Positions 19,038 to 28,158 of a stretch of DNA of 64,000 nucleotides are shown one piece after another. Below the pieces are notes generated by a model. It saw nothing but the letters and a program-made list of their open reading frames with translations, was not told the DNA's origin and searched no databases. This DNA comes from an uncultured Prevotellaceae bacterium (GTDB lineage Bacteria; Bacteroidota; Bacteroidia; Bacteroidales; Bacteroidaceae), in NCBI GenBank assembly GCA_946626595.1, contig CAMOUQ010000002.1, positions 1 to 64,000 of the forward strand, in the 5' to 3' direction. Made by a program: the position numbers and the translations under genes. Each line of letters begins with the position of its first letter. The stretch's first letter is position 1.

Positions 19038-20187
19038 AGAGGAAAGCCTGCGCCGCTTCCATCCCTGGGTCTTCTCGGGTGCCGTACAGCGCATCGAGGG
19101 ACAGCCGCAGGAGGGAGAGCGCCTTCGCGTCTTGACCTCGCAAGGCGAGTTCATAGCCATCGGACATTGGCAGATAGGAAGCATCGCCGTGCGCGTGCTC
19201 ACCTTCGAGGACGAACCCATCGACCGTGCCTTCTGGGTCAGGCGCCTACGTTCGGCCTTGGATGTGCGCCGCACCATCGGATTGGCCGGCAACCCCAAGA
19301 ACGATACCTACCGACTGGTGCATGGCGAGGGCGATTCGCTGCCCGGACTGGTCATCGACATGTACGGCCGGACGGCAGTCATGCAGGCCCACAGCGTAGG
19401 CATGCACGTCGACCGCATGGAGATAGCCCAGGCTCTGAAAGAGGTGATGGGCGACGACCTGCAGAATATCTTCTACAAGAGCGAAACGACCTTGCCCTTC
19501 AAGGCAGGATTGGGGCAGGAGAACGGATTCCTCCTGGGCAGTACACCTGAGAATGTCGCTATGGAAAACGGCCTCCGCTTCCATATCGACTGGCTCAAGG
19601 GACAGAAGACTGGATTCTTTGTAGACCAGCGCGATAACCGCTCCCTGGTGGAGCAATACTCCAAGGGCCGTCGGGTGCTGAATATGTTCTGCTATACGGG
19701 CGGATTCAGCGTCTATGCCCTGCGAGGCGGAGCCCATCTGGTGCACTCCGTCGACAGCAGTCAGAAGGCTGTGGACCTGGTGAACGAGAACGTCGAACTG
19801 AACTTCCCGGGCGACCAGCGTCATCAGGCCTTTGCCGAAGATGCTTTCAAGTTCCTCGACCAGATGACGGAGCCCTACGACCTCGTCATACTCGACCCGC
19901 CAGCCTTTGCCAAGCATCGCGATGCCGTGCGACATGCTATCAAGGGATATACGAAACTCAATGCACGGGCTATGGAGAAGATGCCAGCAGGCAGCATCCT
20001 GTTCACCTTCTCTTGCTCGCAGGCCATTTCGAAAGAGCAGTTCCGCATGGCCGTCTTCACGGCAGCCACACTGGCCCATCGCCGGGTTCGCATCCTGCAT
20101 CAGTTGTACCAGCCAGCCGACCACCCCGTGAACATCTATCACCCCGAAGGCGAATACCTGAAGGGCCTCGTACTCTTTGTTGAATAA
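19009..20187 (+). CDS. rlmI: Class I SAM-dependent rRNA methyltransferase (RlmI-like, PUA N-terminus)
   Basis: 392 aa; RFHPWVFSGAVQRIEG PUA start; GRRVLNMFCYTGGFSVYALRGGA; LVILDPPAFAKHRDAV. Confidence 0.9.
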   Translation: MKNLYLLKNKEESLRRFHPWVFSGAVQRIEGQPQEGERLRVLTSQGEFIAIGHWQIGSIAVRVLTFEDEPIDRAFWVRRLRSALDVRRTIGLAGNPKNDTYRLVHGEGDSLPGLVIDMYGRTAVMQAHSVGMHVDRMEIAQALKEVMGDDLQNIFYKSETTLPFKAGLGQENGFLLGSTPENVAMENGLRFHIDWLKGQKTGFFVDQRDNRSLVEQYSKGRRVLNMFCYTGGFSVYALRGGAHLVHSVDSSQKAVDLVNENVELNFPGDQRHQAFAEDAFKFLDQMTEPYDLVILDPPAFAKHRDAVRHAIKGYTKLNARAMEKMPAGSILFTFSCSQAISKEQFRMAVFTAATLAHRRVRILHQLYQPADHPVNIYHPEGEYLKGLVLFVE

Positions 20188-20267
20188 CCCTAAAGCCCCT
20201 AAGGCCCCTAAAATAACTAAGGCCCCTAAAGCCCTTAAAATCACTAAAAACCTTAAACCCTAAAAAT
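20188..20267. repeat. Degenerate 9-nt-period repeat, consensus CCCTAARGC
   Basis: From the base after the stop: CCCTAAAGC CCCTAAGGC CCCTAAAAT AACTAAGGC CCCTAAAGC CCTTAAAAT CACTAAAAA CCTTAAACC CTAAAAAT, then ATG. Confidence 0.9.
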
Positions 20268-21542
20268 ATGAATCTGAAAATTCGTCTTACCATTCTAAAC
20301 TTTCTGGAGTTTGCCGTATGGGGAGCCTATCTGACCTCCATGGGTACTTATTTGGCCGGTGTGGGCCTTGGCTCAAACATCGGTTGGTTCTATTCTGTGC
20401 AGGGCATCGTCAGCATCTTCATGCCTGCCCTCATGGGCATTATGGCCGACCGCTGGATGGAGGGGCAGCGTGTGCTGAGCCTGTGCCATGCGCTGGCCGG
20501 TCTCTTCATGATAGGTGCTTCGACCTATGCCTATCAGTCGGGCGATGCCGTTCAGTTCAGCATACTCTTTGGGCTCTACACCTGTTCGGTGGCCTTCTTC
20601 ATGCCCACCATTGCACTCAGCTATTCGGTGGCCTATGCCGCCCTTGAGAAGGCAGGCTACGACACCGTCAAGGCCTTCCCGCCCATCCGTGTTTGGGGCA
20701 CCGTAGGCTTCATCGTGACCATGTGGGTGGTCGACCTCTTTGGTCTGCAGGCTACTCCTGGCCAGTGGATGGTCAGCGGCGCACTCAGTTTGGTCATGGC
20801 CGCTTATTCGCTGACCATGCCCCGTATGCCCATCAATCGGGACAGCAGTCAGCAGAAGACACTGGCCGAAGCCCTCGGTCTGAATGCCTTCAAGCTTTTC
20901 CTGAATCCCCGCATGGCCATGTTCTTCGGCTTTGCCATGCTGCTCGGCTTCTGCCTGCAGATTTCCAATGGCTATGCCAATCCCTTCATCACCAGCTTTG
21001 GTGGCATTGCCGAATATGCCGACACCTTTGGCGTGCAGCATGCCAACATCCTCATTTCCCTGTCGCAGATGAGCGAGACCCTCTGCATCCTGCTCATACC
21101 CTTCTTCCTGTCGCGCTTCGGCATCAAGAAGGTAGTGCTCATGGCCCTCTTGGGTTGGGTATTGCGTTTCGGCTTCTTTGCAGTGGGCAATCCCGGCAGT
21201 GGCGTGTGGCTGTTCATACTCTCGATGATAGTTTACGGCGTGGCCTTTGATTTCTTCAACATCAGCGGTTCGCTGTTTGTCAACCAGGAGACCGACGAGA
21301 GCATCCGTTCCAGTGCCCAGGGCCTGTTCATGATGATGACCAACGGCATTGGCGCCTTCGTAGGCACACTGGTGGCACAGGCCGTAATCAATAACTACGT
21401 CTTCACGCCCCAGGCCAATGGTGCCACAGGCGAAGCCGTCATTGCCGGTTGGCAGACCTGCTGGTACATCTTTGCAGGATATGCCCTCGTGGTGGCCGTC
21501 CTGTTTGCCCTGCTCTTCAAGGATAGTAAGGCCAAGGCTTAA
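20268..21542 (+). CDS. MFS nucleoside:H+ symporter family (NupG-like)
   Basis: 424 aa, ~12 TM; LRLTILNFLEFAVWGAYLTSMGTYL, GIMADRWMEGQRVLSLCHALAG. Confidence 0.85.
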   Translation: MNLKIRLTILNFLEFAVWGAYLTSMGTYLAGVGLGSNIGWFYSVQGIVSIFMPALMGIMADRWMEGQRVLSLCHALAGLFMIGASTYAYQSGDAVQFSILFGLYTCSVAFFMPTIALSYSVAYAALEKAGYDTVKAFPPIRVWGTVGFIVTMWVVDLFGLQATPGQWMVSGALSLVMAAYSLTMPRMPINRDSSQQKTLAEALGLNAFKLFLNPRMAMFFGFAMLLGFCLQISNGYANPFITSFGGIAEYADTFGVQHANILISLSQMSETLCILLIPFFLSRFGIKKVVLMALLGWVLRFGFFAVGNPGSGVWLFILSMIVYGVAFDFFNISGSLFVNQETDESIRSSAQGLFMMMTNGIGAFVGTLVAQAVINNYVFTPQANGATGEAVIAGWQTCWYIFAGYALVVAVLFALLFKDSKAKA

Positions 21543-21655
21543 ACAAAGCTCCGAAAGGCACTAAGGACCTTAAAGTCCCTAAGGCCCTTAAAAATGTCCC
21601 TAAGGCCTTAAGCCCTTAAAGCCCCTAAGGCCCTTAGAGCCCCTAAAGAATAATA
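21543..21655. repeat. Degenerate 9-nt-period repeat, CCTAAGGCC/CTTAAAGCC (one phase slip)
   Basis: CGAAAGGCA CTAAGGACC TTAAAGTCC CTAAGGCCC TTAAAAATG ... CCTTAAGCC CTTAAAGCC CCTAAGGCC CTTAGAGCC CCTAAAGAA; fills the MFS/rsmE gap. Confidence 0.88.
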
Positions 21656-21658
21656 ACA

Positions 21659-22390
21659 ATGAAAGAGGAACGATACTTCTACCAACCAGACATCCACCTT
21701 GGTGAACTTACCAAGGATGACACCCAACATGCCATCCGCGTACTGCGCATGAAGGAGGGCGACGAACTGTGGCTTATGGATGGCAGAGGCGTGTTCTACC
21801 GGGCAGAGATTAGTGTGGCTTCCAACCATCGGTGTGCCTATTGCATCCTGGACACCCTGCCACAGGAGCGTGCCTGGCGCGGACACCTTCATCTGGCTAT
21901 GGCGCCGACCAAACTGAACGACCGTACGGAGTGGTTTGCCGAGAAGGCCACCGAAGTGGGGGTGGACGAACTCTCGTTCCTCGACTGCCAGTTCTCGGAG
22001 CGGCACGCCCTGAAGACGGAGCGCATCGACAAAATCGTAGTCGCGGCCATGAAGCAGAGCCGCAAGGCCTGGAAACCTATGGTCAACGAGATGCAAAGTT
22101 TTCGTTCTTTCATCGAGGCGGAGCGCAACGGGCAGAAGTTCATCTGCCATTGCTACGAAGAGACTGACCTGGGGCAGGGCAGAGCGAAGCCCTTCCTCCT
22201 GGATGTACTGAAGCCGGGCGAGGACGCCACCGTGCTGATAGGTCCCGAAGGCGATTTCTCCATCGAGGAAGTCCGTATGGCCGAGTCCTGTGGTTGGAAG
22301 AGTGTCACTCTGGGCCGCAGTCGGTTGCGTACCGAGACGGCCGCCCTGGTGGCCACCCACCTGATGCACATCACGAATCAAGTATTGTAG
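21659..22390 (+). CDS. rsmE: 16S rRNA (uracil(1498)-N3)-methyltransferase
   Basis: 243 aa; HAIRVLRMKEGDELWLMDGRG, IGPEGDFSIEEV, LGRSRLRTETAALVA. Confidence 0.94.
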   Translation: MKEERYFYQPDIHLGELTKDDTQHAIRVLRMKEGDELWLMDGRGVFYRAEISVASNHRCAYCILDTLPQERAWRGHLHLAMAPTKLNDRTEWFAEKATEVGVDELSFLDCQFSERHALKTERIDKIVVAAMKQSRKAWKPMVNEMQSFRSFIEAERNGQKFICHCYEETDLGQGRAKPFLLDVLKPGEDATVLIGPEGDFSIEEVRMAESCGWKSVTLGRSRLRTETAALVATHLMHITNQVL

Positions 22391-22425
22391 GTTTTAATCT
22401 TGCAAGTAATAATATATATAAAGGT

Positions 22426-23835
22426 ATGAAGAAATATGGAATCATAGTTGCTCTGATAGCAGCAATTGCCGCCGGCATAGGCGGTTGGTGGCTGTTACGA
22501 GGCAGCAACGACAATGCGGCCTCTTCCTTGCCCGCCAATGTCACGATGGTGGGCCGTGTCGACTTCAAGTCGCTTGCCCTTGGCTACGGCCTTTCGTGGG
22601 ACGAAGTGAAGGAACTCATTGCCAGCAAGAACGATAAGGAAGACACAGGCATCGACTTCTCGTCCAATGCCTATCTGTTTGCCTCGCAAGGCTATTTTGG
22701 TGCCATCGTTCCGCTGGGCGATGCTGACGATTTCGAGGCTTTCCTCCGTCGCGAGGGCGAGACCATCGAGACGCAGCGCGGCCTGAAATGGAGCGTGCTG
22801 AACGGGAACATGCTGCTGGCCTTCAGCGACGACCGCGCCATGTTCATGGGCCCAGCCTTAGGAGCCGAACTCGACAACCTGCGCAACACGCTGGCCACCT
22901 GCATCCGACAAAAGGAAACCGAGAGCGGCAAGCAGTCGCGCCTGTACAAACTGGCTACGGAGCGCAAGGAACCTATCGGCCTGGCCACCAATTTCACTAC
23001 TTTGCCCGAGGTAAAGCTCCTGCGCGAGATACCCTGGCTGAAGGTGAAACTCCCCCTGGACGCCCTGAACCTGTCGGCCGGAGTTACTCTCAAGAAGGAA
23101 CGCTTCAGCCTGTCGGCCGCACTGGACACTGAGGACAAGAAGACCGAGAAGATGCTGAATCGTGCCGATGACATATTCTCGAAGGTCAATGGCGACCTGC
23201 TTGCCACCACGCCGGCCAATCCGCTCTTTCACATGATGATAGGCCTGGACGGCGAGGACCTGCTGACACTGCTCCGCGAGAATGATGCCATACGTACGGC
23301 CTTGCTGATGGCCAACGCCCTCATCGACCTGGACATGATCGTGAAGAGCATCGACGGAGACGTTTCGCTCACGCTCATGGGCGACAGCCAGCATCCCGAT
23401 CTTTTGTTCCAGGCCCAATTGGAAAATGACAAATTCATGCGCAACGTCACCTCGTGGAACGACGATATGACGCGCATGGCCGGCCTGCAGTTCTATGCCC
23501 GCGACGAGCACAACGCCATCTGTCGCATGAAGAGCGGCACCGACTTCTATTTCTCCACAGCCGACAAGCGCCTGCGCATCTCCAACAACGAGGCAACCGC
23601 TACGGCCACTGCCCACAACGACGTCGCCTGGGCCATAAGAGACGACGCCCGCAAGAACATACTCTATGCTACGCTCGACCTGAGCAGTGCCCGTTCGGTA
23701 GGCCCGGTCTCGACGTCGAGGCTGTCTACCTACTTCTCGCGAGTTACCCTCTCTGCGCCCGACCTCTGGCATCTCGACCTGAACTTCGACATAGCCGAAG
23801 GCGTAGACCTGCTTAAAGAATTAAAGAAAGAATAA
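22426..23835 (+). CDS. DUF4836-family membrane-anchored protein
   Basis: MKKYGIIVALIAAIAAGIGGWWLLRGSNDNAASSLPANVTMVGRVDFKSLALGYGL...; start corrected to ATG 22426. Confidence 0.75.
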   Translation: MKKYGIIVALIAAIAAGIGGWWLLRGSNDNAASSLPANVTMVGRVDFKSLALGYGLSWDEVKELIASKNDKEDTGIDFSSNAYLFASQGYFGAIVPLGDADDFEAFLRREGETIETQRGLKWSVLNGNMLLAFSDDRAMFMGPALGAELDNLRNTLATCIRQKETESGKQSRLYKLATERKEPIGLATNFTTLPEVKLLREIPWLKVKLPLDALNLSAGVTLKKERFSLSAALDTEDKKTEKMLNRADDIFSKVNGDLLATTPANPLFHMMIGLDGEDLLTLLRENDAIRTALLMANALIDLDMIVKSIDGDVSLTLMGDSQHPDLLFQAQLENDKFMRNVTSWNDDMTRMAGLQFYARDEHNAICRMKSGTDFYFSTADKRLRISNNEATATATAHNDVAWAIRDDARKNILYATLDLSSARSVGPVSTSRLSTYFSRVTLSAPDLWHLDLNFDIAEGVDLLKELKKE

Positions 23836-23836
23836 C

Positions 23837-24481
23837 ATGAATACGATTAGACTGGAACATACTTTCCCCGAAGTCTTTGCCAACCGCAGCGACCTGTCAA
23901 GCGAGGTATGGCAACAAGACATCACTTTCCAGAAAGGTCATCTCTACCTCGTGGAGGCCAGCAGCGGCACAGGCAAGTCGTCGCTCTGCAGTTTCCTCTA
24001 CGGCTACCGCCACGATTATCAGGGCATCATCACCTTCGACGGCCAGAACATCCGCAACCTGAAGGTGGCCGACTGGACACGCCTGCGCCAGCGCCACCTC
24101 TCACTGATGTGGCAGGAACTGCGCCTCTTCCCCGAGCTGACAGCTATGGAGAACGTCCTCATCAAGAACCGCCTGACCGGCTTCAAAGCGAAGAAGGACA
24201 TCCGCCGATGGTTCGACGAACTGGGCATTGCCGACAAGGAGAACGCCCGACTGGGCCAGATGAGCTTCGGCCAACAGCAGCGCGTGGCCATGATGCGCGC
24301 TCTGGTGCAGCCCTTCGACTTTCTCATGGTGGACGAACCCATCAGTCACCTCGACGACCAAAATGCCCGCACGATGGCCGACATCATGATGGAGGAGGCC
24401 ACACGTCAGGGTGCCGGAGTCATCGTCACCAGCATCGGCAAACACATCGACATGAATTATGACCAAATACTGAAATTATGA
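23837..24481 (+). CDS. ABC transporter ATP-binding protein
   Basis: 214 aa; Walker A EASSGTGKSSLCSF, signature MSFGQQQRVAMMRAL, FLMVDEPISHLDD. Confidence 0.93.
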   Translation: MNTIRLEHTFPEVFANRSDLSSEVWQQDITFQKGHLYLVEASSGTGKSSLCSFLYGYRHDYQGIITFDGQNIRNLKVADWTRLRQRHLSLMWQELRLFPELTAMENVLIKNRLTGFKAKKDIRRWFDELGIADKENARLGQMSFGQQQRVAMMRALVQPFDFLMVDEPISHLDDQNARTMADIMMEEATRQGAGVIVTSIGKHIDMNYDQILKL

Positions 24482-25662
24482 CCCTCATCTGGAAACTACT
24501 TCGTCAGCATATCTCCGCCCTGCAACTGCTGGGCTTCTTCGTGGCCAACCTGCTGGGCATGCTCATCGTACTGCTCGCCCTGCAGTTCTATCGCGACGTA
24601 CGTCCCATCTTCTCTCAGGAAGACGGCATCATCAACAACGACTATCTCATCCTATCCAAGCGCATCTCCACCATGGGGCTTGCCTCCACGTCGTTCTCCG
24701 AGCGCGAGCTGGACGACATACGCAGCCAGTCCTTCACCAAGAGCATCGGAGCCTTCACGGCCAGCCAGTACAAGGTGGCTTGCTCTATGGGCATCGAGGG
24801 CGTAGCAAACTTCGGCACGCAGATGTACTTCGAGAGTGTGCCCGACCAGTTTGTCGACACCGACAGAAGTCAGTGGCACTATCAGGAGGGCAGCGACCTG
24901 GTGCCCATCATCCTGCCGCGCAGCTACCTGGCCATCTACAACTTCGGCTTTGCACAGAGCCGTTCGCTGCCTAAGCTGTCGGAAAGCGTCATCTCGATGC
25001 TCGATATGGTCGTAGTGCTGCGTGGCAACGGACAGGAACGCCGGATGCGTGGCAAGATTGTGGGCTTCACCAACCGCCTGCAGACCATCCTCGTTCCCGA
25101 ATCCTTCATGAAGTGGAGCAACAGCCAGTTTGCCCCCGAGAGCGACACCGCCCCCACGCGACTCATCGTGGAAGTGAATAATCCCACCGACGAACGCATC
25201 ACTCAGTACGTGCAGGAACATGGCTTGGACATCGACGAGGACAAGCTGAAGGCCGGCAAGACCACCTATTTCCTGAAGGTCATGAGCGGCATTGTCATGG
25301 GAGTCGGATTGCTAATCTCAGCCCTCTCGTTCTTCATACTGATGCTCAGCATCTACCTTCTGGTGCAGAAGAACACCCAGAAGCTCCAGAACCTCCTGCT
25401 CATCGGCTACAGTCCGCTTCGCGTCAGCCTTCCCTACCAGTTGCTTACCATCGGCATGAACGCCCTTGTCCTTGTGCTGGCGCTCGGCCTGCTCTGGTGG
25501 CTGCGCGGCTATTACATGAATCTCCTTTGGGCTATGTTCCCCACCATCCAGGAGACCTCCATGTGGCCGGCCCTGGCGCTGGGCGTCGTACTCTTCCTTA
25601 TCGTTTCTGTCCTGAATGCCATAGCCGTTCGCCGCAAGGTAATGGCCATCTGGCACGGATAA
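24478..25662 (+). CDS. FtsX-like ABC transporter permease
   Basis: 394 aa; overlaps the ATPase gene by 4 nt; N-terminal TM, large extracytoplasmic domain, three C-terminal TM. Confidence 0.85.
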   Translation: MTLIWKLLRQHISALQLLGFFVANLLGMLIVLLALQFYRDVRPIFSQEDGIINNDYLILSKRISTMGLASTSFSERELDDIRSQSFTKSIGAFTASQYKVACSMGIEGVANFGTQMYFESVPDQFVDTDRSQWHYQEGSDLVPIILPRSYLAIYNFGFAQSRSLPKLSESVISMLDMVVVLRGNGQERRMRGKIVGFTNRLQTILVPESFMKWSNSQFAPESDTAPTRLIVEVNNPTDERITQYVQEHGLDIDEDKLKAGKTTYFLKVMSGIVMGVGLLISALSFFILMLSIYLLVQKNTQKLQNLLLIGYSPLRVSLPYQLLTIGMNALVLVLALGLLWWLRGYYMNLLWAMFPTIQETSMWPALALGVVLFLIVSVLNAIAVRRKVMAIWHG

Positions 25663-25678
25663 GTATTGCCCACCTTAG

Positions 25679-25738
25679 TACAATAATATAGCAGAGGCCA
25701 GTGCAACGTATTGCACTGGCCTCTGCTATACTATTGTA
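25679..25738. terminator. 28-bp near-perfect hairpin (1 mismatch, 4-nt loop) between convergent genes
   Basis: TACAATAATATAGCAGAGGCCAGTGCAA - CGTA - TTGCACTGGCCTCTGCTATACTATTGTA. Confidence 0.75.
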
Positions 25739-25835
25739 TCGCTCACTGCTACGTATTGTAGCTGTCTTTGCTACGTGTTGTAACGGGCTTTGCTACGTAT
25801 TGTAGCGGCCTTTACATCTCGATGTGCGCTACAGT
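25681..25835. repeat. Degenerate tandem array, 22-nt period (one 23-nt unit), about 7 units
   Basis: GCAACGTATTGCACTGGCCTCT, GCTATACTATTGTATCGCTCACT, GCTACGTATTGTAGCTGTCTTT, GCTACGTGTTGTAACGGGCTTT, GCTACGTATTGTAGCGGCCTTT, ACATCTCGATGTGCGCTACAGT. Confidence 0.88.
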
Positions 25836-27265
25836 GTCTGCTGTATGCCCTGTTCGCGGTGGCAGAGGCGAACGGTGATGCCGTACTTCTGGTGGAGATG
25901 TTCGGCCAGATGCTGTGCGCTGTAGACGCTGCGGTGCTGGCCGCCGGTGCATCCGAAGGAGAACATGAGGTCGGTGAATCCGCGCTGCAGATAACGCTCG
26001 ACATGGGCATCGGCCAGGCGATAGACGCTGTCGAGGAAGGTCAGTATCTCACCGTCGTCTTCCAGAAAACGGATGACAGGTTCGTCGAGACCGGTCAGTT
26101 GCTTATACGGTTCGTAGCGACCGGGGTTGTGCGTGCTGCGGCAGTCGAATACGTAGCCACCGCCGTTGCCGCTCTCGTCCTCGGGAATGCCTTTCTTGTA
26201 CGAGAAGCTGAAGATGCGTACAACCAATTTCTTTTCCTCCGACTTGCTGCCGACGGTCTCAGCCTTCGGTTTCCGACTGACCATGTCGCTGAGCACCTGA
26301 GCCAGGTGAGGGTAGGGGCAGGCCCCTTCGGCCAGCAGCTGGCGCAGGTTGTCGAGGGCAGGTGGGATGCTGTCGATGAAATGTTTCTTCCGTTCGAAAT
26401 ACCCTCGGAAGCCATAGGCGCCAAGCACCTGCAACAGGCGGAAGAGCACGAACAGACGCAGCCTTCGGCGAAACTCCTGTTCGTCAACCTCCGTGTAGCG
26501 ACGGAGCGACTGGAGGTAGACATCGATGAGCTGCTCCCGTAGGTCTTTGGGGTAGCGTGCCGAAGCCTGCCAAAGGAAGGAGGCAAGGTCGTACTGCAAC
26601 GGACCGCGGCGCCCACCCTGGAAGTCGATGAACCAAGGACGGCCCTCGGCATCGAGCATGACGTTGCGTGCCTGGAAGTCGCGATAGAGGAACGTCTGCC
26701 CCTTGGACGCTGTGATGTCGGCAGCCATCTGTCGGAAGTCCTCTTCGAGACGCAACTCATGGAAGTCGACGGGCTGGGTCTTCAGGAAGCAGTATTTGAA
26801 GTAGTTGAGGTCGAACATGACGTTCGTTTCGTCCATTTCGGCCTGCGGGTAGCACTGCGAGAAGTCCAGCCCTTCGGCGCCGCGCATCTGCATGTCGGGC
26901 AGCAGGGCAATGGTGCGGCACAGCAGTTCGCACTCGCGGGCATCGTAGCGTCCTCCCGATTCCCTGCCTTGCCGTATGGCATCGAAAAGGGAACGTCCGC
27001 CCAGGTCCTGCTGCAGGTAGCGCAGTTCGTCGTCGCTCACGGCCACCACCTCGGGCACGGGCAACGCCTTCTCGCGGAAGTGTCGCGAAAGGTAGATGAA
27101 GGCATGATTCTCTTCCTTCGAGGTCCCCACCACACCTATCAGCGTGGCGCCCTCGGAATCGGTCAGTCGGAAATACTGCCGGTTGCTGCCACTGCCCGTG
27201 ATGGCCTGGCATTGAGCCGGCTGGTGGCCGGTGGCGCTATGGTAAAGTTGTATGAGTTGTTCCAT
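25829..27265 (-). CDS. Fusion of aminoglycoside-phosphotransferase-like sugar kinase (AmgK-like) with RapZ C-terminal-like domain
   Basis: 478 aa; N-terminus ITGSGSNRQYFRLTDSEG...FLYRDFQARNVMLDAEGRPWFIDFQGGRRGPLQYDLASFLWQ; C-terminus VRIFSFSYKKGIPEDESGNGGGYVFDCRSTHNPGRYEPYKQLTGLDEPV...DLMFSFGCTGGQHRSVYSAQHLAEHL. Confidence 0.92.
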   Translation of the reverse strand: MEQLIQLYHSATGHQPAQCQAITGSGSNRQYFRLTDSEGATLIGVVGTSKEENHAFIYLSRHFREKALPVPEVVAVSDDELRYLQQDLGGRSLFDAIRQGRESGGRYDARECELLCRTIALLPDMQMRGAEGLDFSQCYPQAEMDETNVMFDLNYFKYCFLKTQPVDFHELRLEEDFRQMAADITASKGQTFLYRDFQARNVMLDAEGRPWFIDFQGGRRGPLQYDLASFLWQASARYPKDLREQLIDVYLQSLRRYTEVDEQEFRRRLRLFVLFRLLQVLGAYGFRGYFERKKHFIDSIPPALDNLRQLLAEGACPYPHLAQVLSDMVSRKPKAETVGSKSEEKKLVVRIFSFSYKKGIPEDESGNGGGYVFDCRSTHNPGRYEPYKQLTGLDEPVIRFLEDDGEILTFLDSVYRLADAHVERYLQRGFTDLMFSFGCTGGQHRSVYSAQHLAEHLHQKYGITVRLCHREQGIQQTL

Positions 27266-27268
27266 CTT

Positions 27269-27640
27269 TTATTCCATGAAGACGAAGTAGACGGCCAGTA
27301 TGAGGCAGAAGAAGGCTGCGAAGTGGTTCCAGTGGAACGACTCGCTGTTGAAGAACACGACCGTGAAGCCCGTGAACACCATCAGCGAGATGACCTCCTG
27401 TATGACCTTGAGCTGCATGAGGCTGAAGTCGCCGCCGTTGCCGGCGTATCCGAATCGGTTGGCAGGCACCTGGCACGAATATTCGGCCAAGGCCAGGAGC
27501 CAGCTCAGCAGGATGACGACGTAGAGGGGCGTGTTCTCCGAGAGAATTTTCATTTGCTGCAGCTTCAGGTGACCATACCATGCAAAGGTCATGAAAACAT
27601 TCGAGACGATGAGCAGGAGTATCGTGTAAATTCCGTTCAT
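27269..27640 (-). CDS. DMT family protein (DUF486)
   Basis: 123 aa; SNVFMTFAWYGHLK, small 4-TM protein. Confidence 0.85.
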   Translation of the reverse strand: MNGIYTILLLIVSNVFMTFAWYGHLKLQQMKILSENTPLYVVILLSWLLALAEYSCQVPANRFGYAGNGGDFSLMQLKVIQEVISLMVFTGFTVVFFNSESFHWNHFAAFFCLILAVYFVFME

Positions 27641-27677
27641 AGGTGGCGTTGACTTGATTTCTGATTAATGACGGCTG

Positions 27678-27685
27678 CAAAGGTA
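27678..27685 (-). promoter_or_regulatory. Bacteroidetes -7 element (TACCTTTG on minus)
   Basis: CAAAGGTA on plus, upstream of the DUF486 gene. Confidence 0.6.
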
Positions 27686-27780
27686 CGAAAATATCCTCAT
27701 ATCGTCAACGATATAGTCAACTTCTTCAGCAAAGCGCAGAAAGAAATGAAGATTTATTTTGAACTTCAGTCACTTTGTAT

Positions 27781-27788
27781 TATCTTTG
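27781..27788 (+). promoter_or_regulatory. Bacteroidetes -7 element TATCTTTG
   Basis: GTATTATCTTTGCAAGCG, 23 nt before the ATG at 27811. Confidence 0.65.
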
Positions 27789-27810
27789 CAAGCGAAAAAT
27801 GAAATAGCGT

Positions 27811-28158
27811 ATGAGCAGAATATATTCGGTCTGGGATTTCATCCGCCGCCACAAGTTCATCGTAGTGGCCGCATTCTTCATTGTAATGATAGGTTTCGTG
27901 GACGAAGACAGTTTCTACAACCGCTACCAGCGCAAGCAGGAGATTGCCGCACTGCGTGCTGAGATGAATCGCTACCAGAACCGTTATGAGAACGACACCA
28001 AGGCACTGAACGACCTGCAGTCGAGCAGGGAGGCAGTGGTCAGGGTGGCACGCGAGGAATACTTCATGAAGTATCCCGACGAGGACATTTTCGTGGTGAT
28101 GGATGCCCAAAAGGAATCCGAAAACAATGAAACGGATGAGACGCCTCTCGAAGACTGA
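27811..28158 (+). CDS. Septum formation initiator family (FtsB/DivIC-like)
   Basis: 115 aa; N-terminal TM, coiled coil RYQRKQEIAALRAEMNRYQNRYENDTKALNDLQ, VVRVAREEYFMKYPDEDIFVV. Confidence 0.85.
   Translation: MSRIYSVWDFIRRHKFIVVAAFFIVMIGFVDEDSFYNRYQRKQEIAALRAEMNRYQNRYENDTKALNDLQSSREAVVRVAREEYFMKYPDEDIFVVMDAQKESENNETDETPLED

Noticed and set aside
20188-20267. Telomere-like CCCTAA repeats
   Set aside because: Only superficial similarity; internal chromosomal position and 9-nt period do not fit a telomere.
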